A stretch of DNA of 9,208 nucleotides, from contig JAGYLT010000079.1 in assembly GCA_018400545.1 (NCBI GenBank), forward strand, positions 1 to 9,208, written 5' to 3'. The DNA is from Bacteroidales bacterium. Its GTDB lineage: Bacteria > Bacteroidota > Bacteroidia > Bacteroidales > 4484-276. Of the stretch, positions 6,587 to 9,208 are shown piece after piece. The position numbers and the translations under genes were made by a program. The first letter of the stretch is position 1. Each line of letters begins with the position of its first letter. A model generated the notes under the pieces. That model ran no database searches. It had not been told where the DNA came from and saw nothing but the letters and a program-made list of their open reading frames with translations.

Positions 6587-8047
6587 ATGAATATTACCGA
6601 AGAGAAAACAGGAGATTTAACAGCAACTATAAAGCTGGAGGTTAAAGAGGAGGATTATGCTGAGAAATATCAGCAGGAATTGAAGCAACACCGTAAACAG
6701 GCCAACGTACCCGGCTTCAGACCGGGAAAGGTTCCGTTGGGATATATCGAGAAAAAGTTTGGCCTGGCTGTTAAAGTTGAAGAAGTAAATAAACTGATCT
6801 CACAGAAGATTACCGATTATATTCAGGACAACAAATTGAAACTTTTGGGAAATCCCATTCCTAATGCTGAGAAGGATCCACAGGATTTTATGCGCCAGAA
6901 AGATTTCAATTTTTATTTCGATATTGCGTATGCTCCGGAACTGGATTTAAACTTTGAAGATTTTGCCGCTGTAGAATACATAGACATAAAAGTTGATGAT
7001 GAAAGGCTGGATGAACAGATAGCGGAAATCCGCAAGCGCAACGGTAAGATGGTTGAGCAGGATGAAGTATCAAAAGATGATATGATCTATGTGAATATTC
7101 ATGAACTGGATGATGATGGCAAGATAAAAGAAGGTGGCATTTCAAAAGAAACCATGATCCTGGTGAATTACCTGAAAAAGGAAGATGTGCAGGAACAAGT
7201 CATCGGATCGAAGGTGGGGGATGTGGTGATTTTTAACCCATTGGAAGCCACCGGTAGTGAAACCGAAACTGCTTCCATGCTTGGTATCGAAAAGGAAGCC
7301 GCCAAAGAACTCACCAGCGATTTCCAGTTTGAAATCACCAAAATTGAACGCAGCACACCTGCCGAACTGGACGAGGAATTGTTTAAAGCCGCTTTCCCTA
7401 AAGACGACATTAAAACGGAAGAAGAATTCCGTGAGAAGGTCAGGGAAGAAGTTGCCAAAGCTTATAAGGTGGAATCCGACAGACTATTTTCGCGCAAAGC
7501 CATGGACCGCCTTTTTGATGATTCAGAGATCAACCTCCCGGATGAATTTCTTAAAAAATGGCTCTATCAGTCCAATGAAGGAAAACTTTCCATGGAGGCC
7601 ATCGAGGAAAATTATGACGGATACCGTAAGGCTATGAAAATGGAACTCATCGAAAATGCGCTGATTAAGAAGAATGAAAGCCTGCGCGTTACGGATGAAG
7701 ACCTGAAAGGTGAAATCAAGAATTATTTCAAGGGTTATTTTCTTCCCGGTCAGCCCCAGGATGAAAACGAGGACCCTGCTATGGCAGAGCAGTTGGAGCA
7801 AATCGCCAACAATTATCTGGAGAAAAACAAGGATGAAACCCGGAGAATTCATGATGAATTGTTCAGTCGCCGCATAGCCGGATACCTCAAAGAGGAAATG
7901 ACGCTGGATACCAAAGAAGTTTCCTATAAAGAATTTGAGGATGAGATTAAGAAGATCACCGGACACGACCATGACCATGACCATGACCATGCCGATGATC
8001 ATGATCACAGCCATGATGAGGACAATGAATCTGCCGACAAGGCCTGA
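6587..8047 (+). CDS. tig: Trigger factor, ribosome-associated chaperone, with His/Asp-rich tail
   Basis: Trigger factor docks on the large ribosomal subunit at the exit tunnel and shields nascent chains. The N-terminal ribosome-binding domain (1-120) carries the signature GFRPGK at 43-48, followed by VPLGYIEKKFG. A middle region (about 160-255) sits where the FKBP-like prolyl isomerase lies in E. coli. I cannot see the usual FKBP glycine/aromatic pattern there, so isomerase activity is doubtful. The helical C-terminal arms (about 260-455) are rich in Lys/Glu, as is usual. The protein is 486 residues, against about 432 in E. coli. Part of the excess is a tail with eight His in residues 460-476, alternating with Asp, partly encoded by a GACCAT tandem repeat; it may bind metal. 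The start at 6587 follows the promoter by a short leader and lies just before the conserved N-terminal strand. The gene ends in tandem stops (TGATGA). It is the first gene of tig-clpP-clpX. Confidence 0.95.
   Translation: MNITEEKTGDLTATIKLEVKEEDYAEKYQQELKQHRKQANVPGFRPGKVPLGYIEKKFGLAVKVEEVNKLISQKITDYIQDNKLKLLGNPIPNAEKDPQDFMRQKDFNFYFDIAYAPELDLNFEDFAAVEYIDIKVDDERLDEQIAEIRKRNGKMVEQDEVSKDDMIYVNIHELDDDGKIKEGGISKETMILVNYLKKEDVQEQVIGSKVGDVVIFNPLEATGSETETASMLGIEKEAAKELTSDFQFEITKIERSTPAELDEELFKAAFPKDDIKTEEEFREKVREEVAKAYKVESDRLFSRKAMDRLFDDSEINLPDEFLKKWLYQSNEGKLSMEAIEENYDGYRKAMKMELIENALIKKNESLRVTDEDLKGEIKNYFKGYFLPGQPQDENEDPAMAEQLEQIANNYLEKNKDETRRIHDELFSRRIAGYLKEEMTLDTKEVSYKEFEDEIKKITGHDHDHDHDHADDHDHSHDEDNESADKA
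7967..7990 (+). repeat. Tandem hexanucleotide repeat, (GACCAT)4, in the trigger factor tail
   Basis: Four perfect GACCAT units encode alternating Asp-His. Related GATCAT/GATCAC units follow at 7998-8009. Because the unit is six bases, gain or loss of a copy would change the tail by two residues without breaking the frame. Confidence 0.9.
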
Positions 8048-8103
8048 TGAACAATAGCAAATGGCTTTCGTTAACTAAGTCGTAAAATAAAAAAAACTGA
8101 ATT

Positions 8104-8781
8104 ATGATTCCACAAAATGAATTTCAAAAATATGCTGTAAACCACATGGGTATCAGCAGCACAAGCCTGCACAAATACACCTCTACAGCGAAAAATTACA
8201 TTTCGCCTACCATTATTGAGGAACGCCAACTTAATGTGGCTCAGATGGATGTTTTTTCCAGGCTGATGATGGACCGGATAATCTTTCTCGGCGTTCCGAT
8301 TGACGACTATGTGGCCAATATTATTCAGGCCCAGCTTCTGTTCCTTGAGTCGGTTGATTCGTCGAAAGATATCCAGATTTACCTGAATACACCGGGTGGA
8401 TCGGTTTATGCCGGACTGGGTATTTACGACACCATGCAGTACATCTCCTCTGATGTTGCTACCATTTGTACCGGAATGGCCGCTTCAATGGGCGCTGTTT
8501 TGCTTTGTGCCGGACAGGAGAAAAAGCGTACAGCCCTCAGGCATTCGCGCATCCTGATCCACCAGCCAATGGGCGGGGCGCAGGGACAGGCATCCGATAT
8601 TGAGATTACAGCCCGCGAAATACAAAAACTTAAAAAGGAACTTTACGAGATCATTGCCAGGCATTCCAAACAGGATTACGAAAAAATCTGGAAAGACTCC
8701 GACCGCGACTACTGGATGACATCGGAAGAAGCCAAAGAATACGGCATGATTGATGAAGTTTTGGAACACGGAAAAAAGTAA
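8104..8781 (+). CDS. clpP: ATP-dependent Clp protease proteolytic subunit ClpP
   Basis: ClpP forms a two-ring tetradecameric serine protease in the cytoplasm that degrades proteins unfolded by ClpX or a similar ATPase. The catalytic triad is complete: Ser128 in GMAASMG, His153 in LIHQP and Asp202 in DRDYWM. The Ser-His and His-Asp spacings (25 and 49) equal those of E. coli ClpP. The oxyanion-side motif NTPGGSVYAGLGIYD (95-109) and the fold core IIFLG (59-63) are intact. At 225 residues it is slightly longer than E. coli ClpP. The first 30 or so residues before SPTIIEERQLNV are probably a removable or flexible leader, as in other Bacteroidota. An A-rich stretch precedes the ATG, and no Shine-Dalgarno is seen. 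It is 56 bases after tig, with no terminator between, and 12 bases before clpX, so the three are probably co-transcribed. Confidence 0.96.
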   Translation: MIPQNEFQKYAVNHMGISSTSLHKYTSTAKNYISPTIIEERQLNVAQMDVFSRLMMDRIIFLGVPIDDYVANIIQAQLLFLESVDSSKDIQIYLNTPGGSVYAGLGIYDTMQYISSDVATICTGMAASMGAVLLCAGQEKKRTALRHSRILIHQPMGGAQGQASDIEITAREIQKLKKELYEIIARHSKQDYEKIWKDSDRDYWMTSEEAKEYGMIDEVLEHGKK

Positions 8782-8793
8782 CAGCACGTAATT

Positions 8794-9208
8794 ATGGGTA
8801 AACAAGCAACCGACAGATGTTCGTTTTGCGGAAGAAACAGGGACGAGGTTAAAATCCTGATTGCCGGCATTAACGGCAATATTTGCGATGAGTGTGTTGA
8901 CCAGGCCAGACTAATTCTTCAGGAAGAGCAGGCCGTCACGCATCAAAAGCAGGATCAGGATTTTAAATTGATGAAGCCAAATGAAATCAAGCACTTTCTG
9001 GATCAGTATGTGATCGGGCAGGAAGAAGCCAAGCGGATCTTATCGGTTGCGGTTTATAACCACTATAAACGTATTTCGTATAACAATAAGCAGCGCAAGC
9101 AAGAAGATGATGTTGAAATCGAAAAGTCGAACATCATAGTTGTAGGCGAAACCGGAACTGGTAAAACCCTGCTGGCAAGAACGATAGCCAGAATGCTTCA
9201 GGTTCCGT
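8794..9208 (+). CDS. clpX: ATP-dependent Clp protease ATP-binding subunit ClpX, 5' part
   Basis: ClpX is the hexameric AAA+ unfoldase that feeds substrates to ClpP. The visible 138 residues hold the N-terminal zinc-binding domain with Cys9, Cys12, Cys31 and Cys34 (CSFCG and CDECV). Next come the conserved entry to the AAA+ module, [20 protein letters not shown] (62-81), and the Walker A loop GETGTGKT (118-125). The second Walker residue is Glu where ClpX usually has Pro; this position is not one of the fixed ones, so function should be kept. The gene runs off the right edge at about one third of the expected length. It was found by reading from the ATG at 8794, 12 bases after the clpP stop, and the frame stays open to the end. 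This tight spacing implies translational coupling with clpP. Confidence 0.95.
   Translation, partial: MGKQATDRCSFCGRNRDEVKILIAGINGNICDECVDQARLILQEEQAVTHQKQDQDFKLMKPNEIKHFLDQYVIGQEEAKRILSVAVYNHYKRISYNNKQRKQEDDVEIEKSNIIVVGETGTGKTLLARTIARMLQVP

Noticed and set aside
7523..8014. 163-codon antisense open frame under tig
   Set aside because: Its Met/Val/Ile repeats are the reverse reading of the GACCAT repeat, and it lies wholly inside the strongly supported trigger factor gene.
9146..9169. Defective Walker A in ClpX because of Glu in place of the usual Pro
   Set aside because: The fixed Gly-x4-Gly-Lys-Thr residues are all present, and the changed position is variable in AAA+ proteins.

Overview
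The window looks like chromosomal DNA of a free-living, polysaccharide-degrading member of the Bacteroidota, probably near Bacteroidales/Marinilabiliales. Three things support this. There is a type IX secretion (T9SS) C-terminal sorting domain in a minus-strand gene. Two promoters carry the Bacteroidota -7 element TAnnTTTG, both as TACTTTTG. Starts are preceded by A/T-rich leaders rather than Shine-Dalgarno sequences. ClpP and trigger factor also have the sequence character of that phylum. The genus cannot be named from the sequence alone.

Layout, left to right. Bases 1-70 hold a strong intrinsic terminator for an unseen plus-strand gene to the left. Bases 71-520 (+) encode a small cysteine-motif protein of the C_GCAxxG_C_C putative redox family. 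Bases 531-594 hold two GC-rich hairpins, each followed by six T on the minus strand; they end the convergent minus-strand operon. That operon (5791 to 610, minus) has two genes. The first is a 249-residue exported beta-rich protein ending in a T9SS sorting domain. The second is a 1460-residue exported multidomain protein with five copies of a roughly 133-residue jelly-roll-like module, two fibronectin type III-like domains and a clan GH-A-like glycosidase barrel. Bases 5792-6586 are a 795-bp AT-rich divergent spacer with no convincing gene. It holds two outward-facing promoters and a recurring dyad, TTCCAA-N3-TTGGAA. Bases 6587-9208 (+) are the proteostasis cluster tig-clpP-clpX, with clpX cut by the right edge.

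How the genes work together. Trigger factor folds nascent chains at the ribosome, and ClpP with ClpX forms the ATP-dependent protease; this gene order is widely conserved. The minus-strand pair looks like an extracellular or surface carbohydrate-processing unit, with one T9SS-sorted, probably glycan-binding protein and one large glycosidase studded with putative binding modules. No SusC/SusD pair or regulator lies in the window, so the substrate is not known.

The points most worth following up are the five-copy 'DEQ...GDP...PGNW...TRYIR...SEIVLY' module and the unassigned GH-A barrel it decorates, the repeated dyad in the divergent spacer, and the His/Asp-rich, microsatellite-encoded tail on trigger factor.
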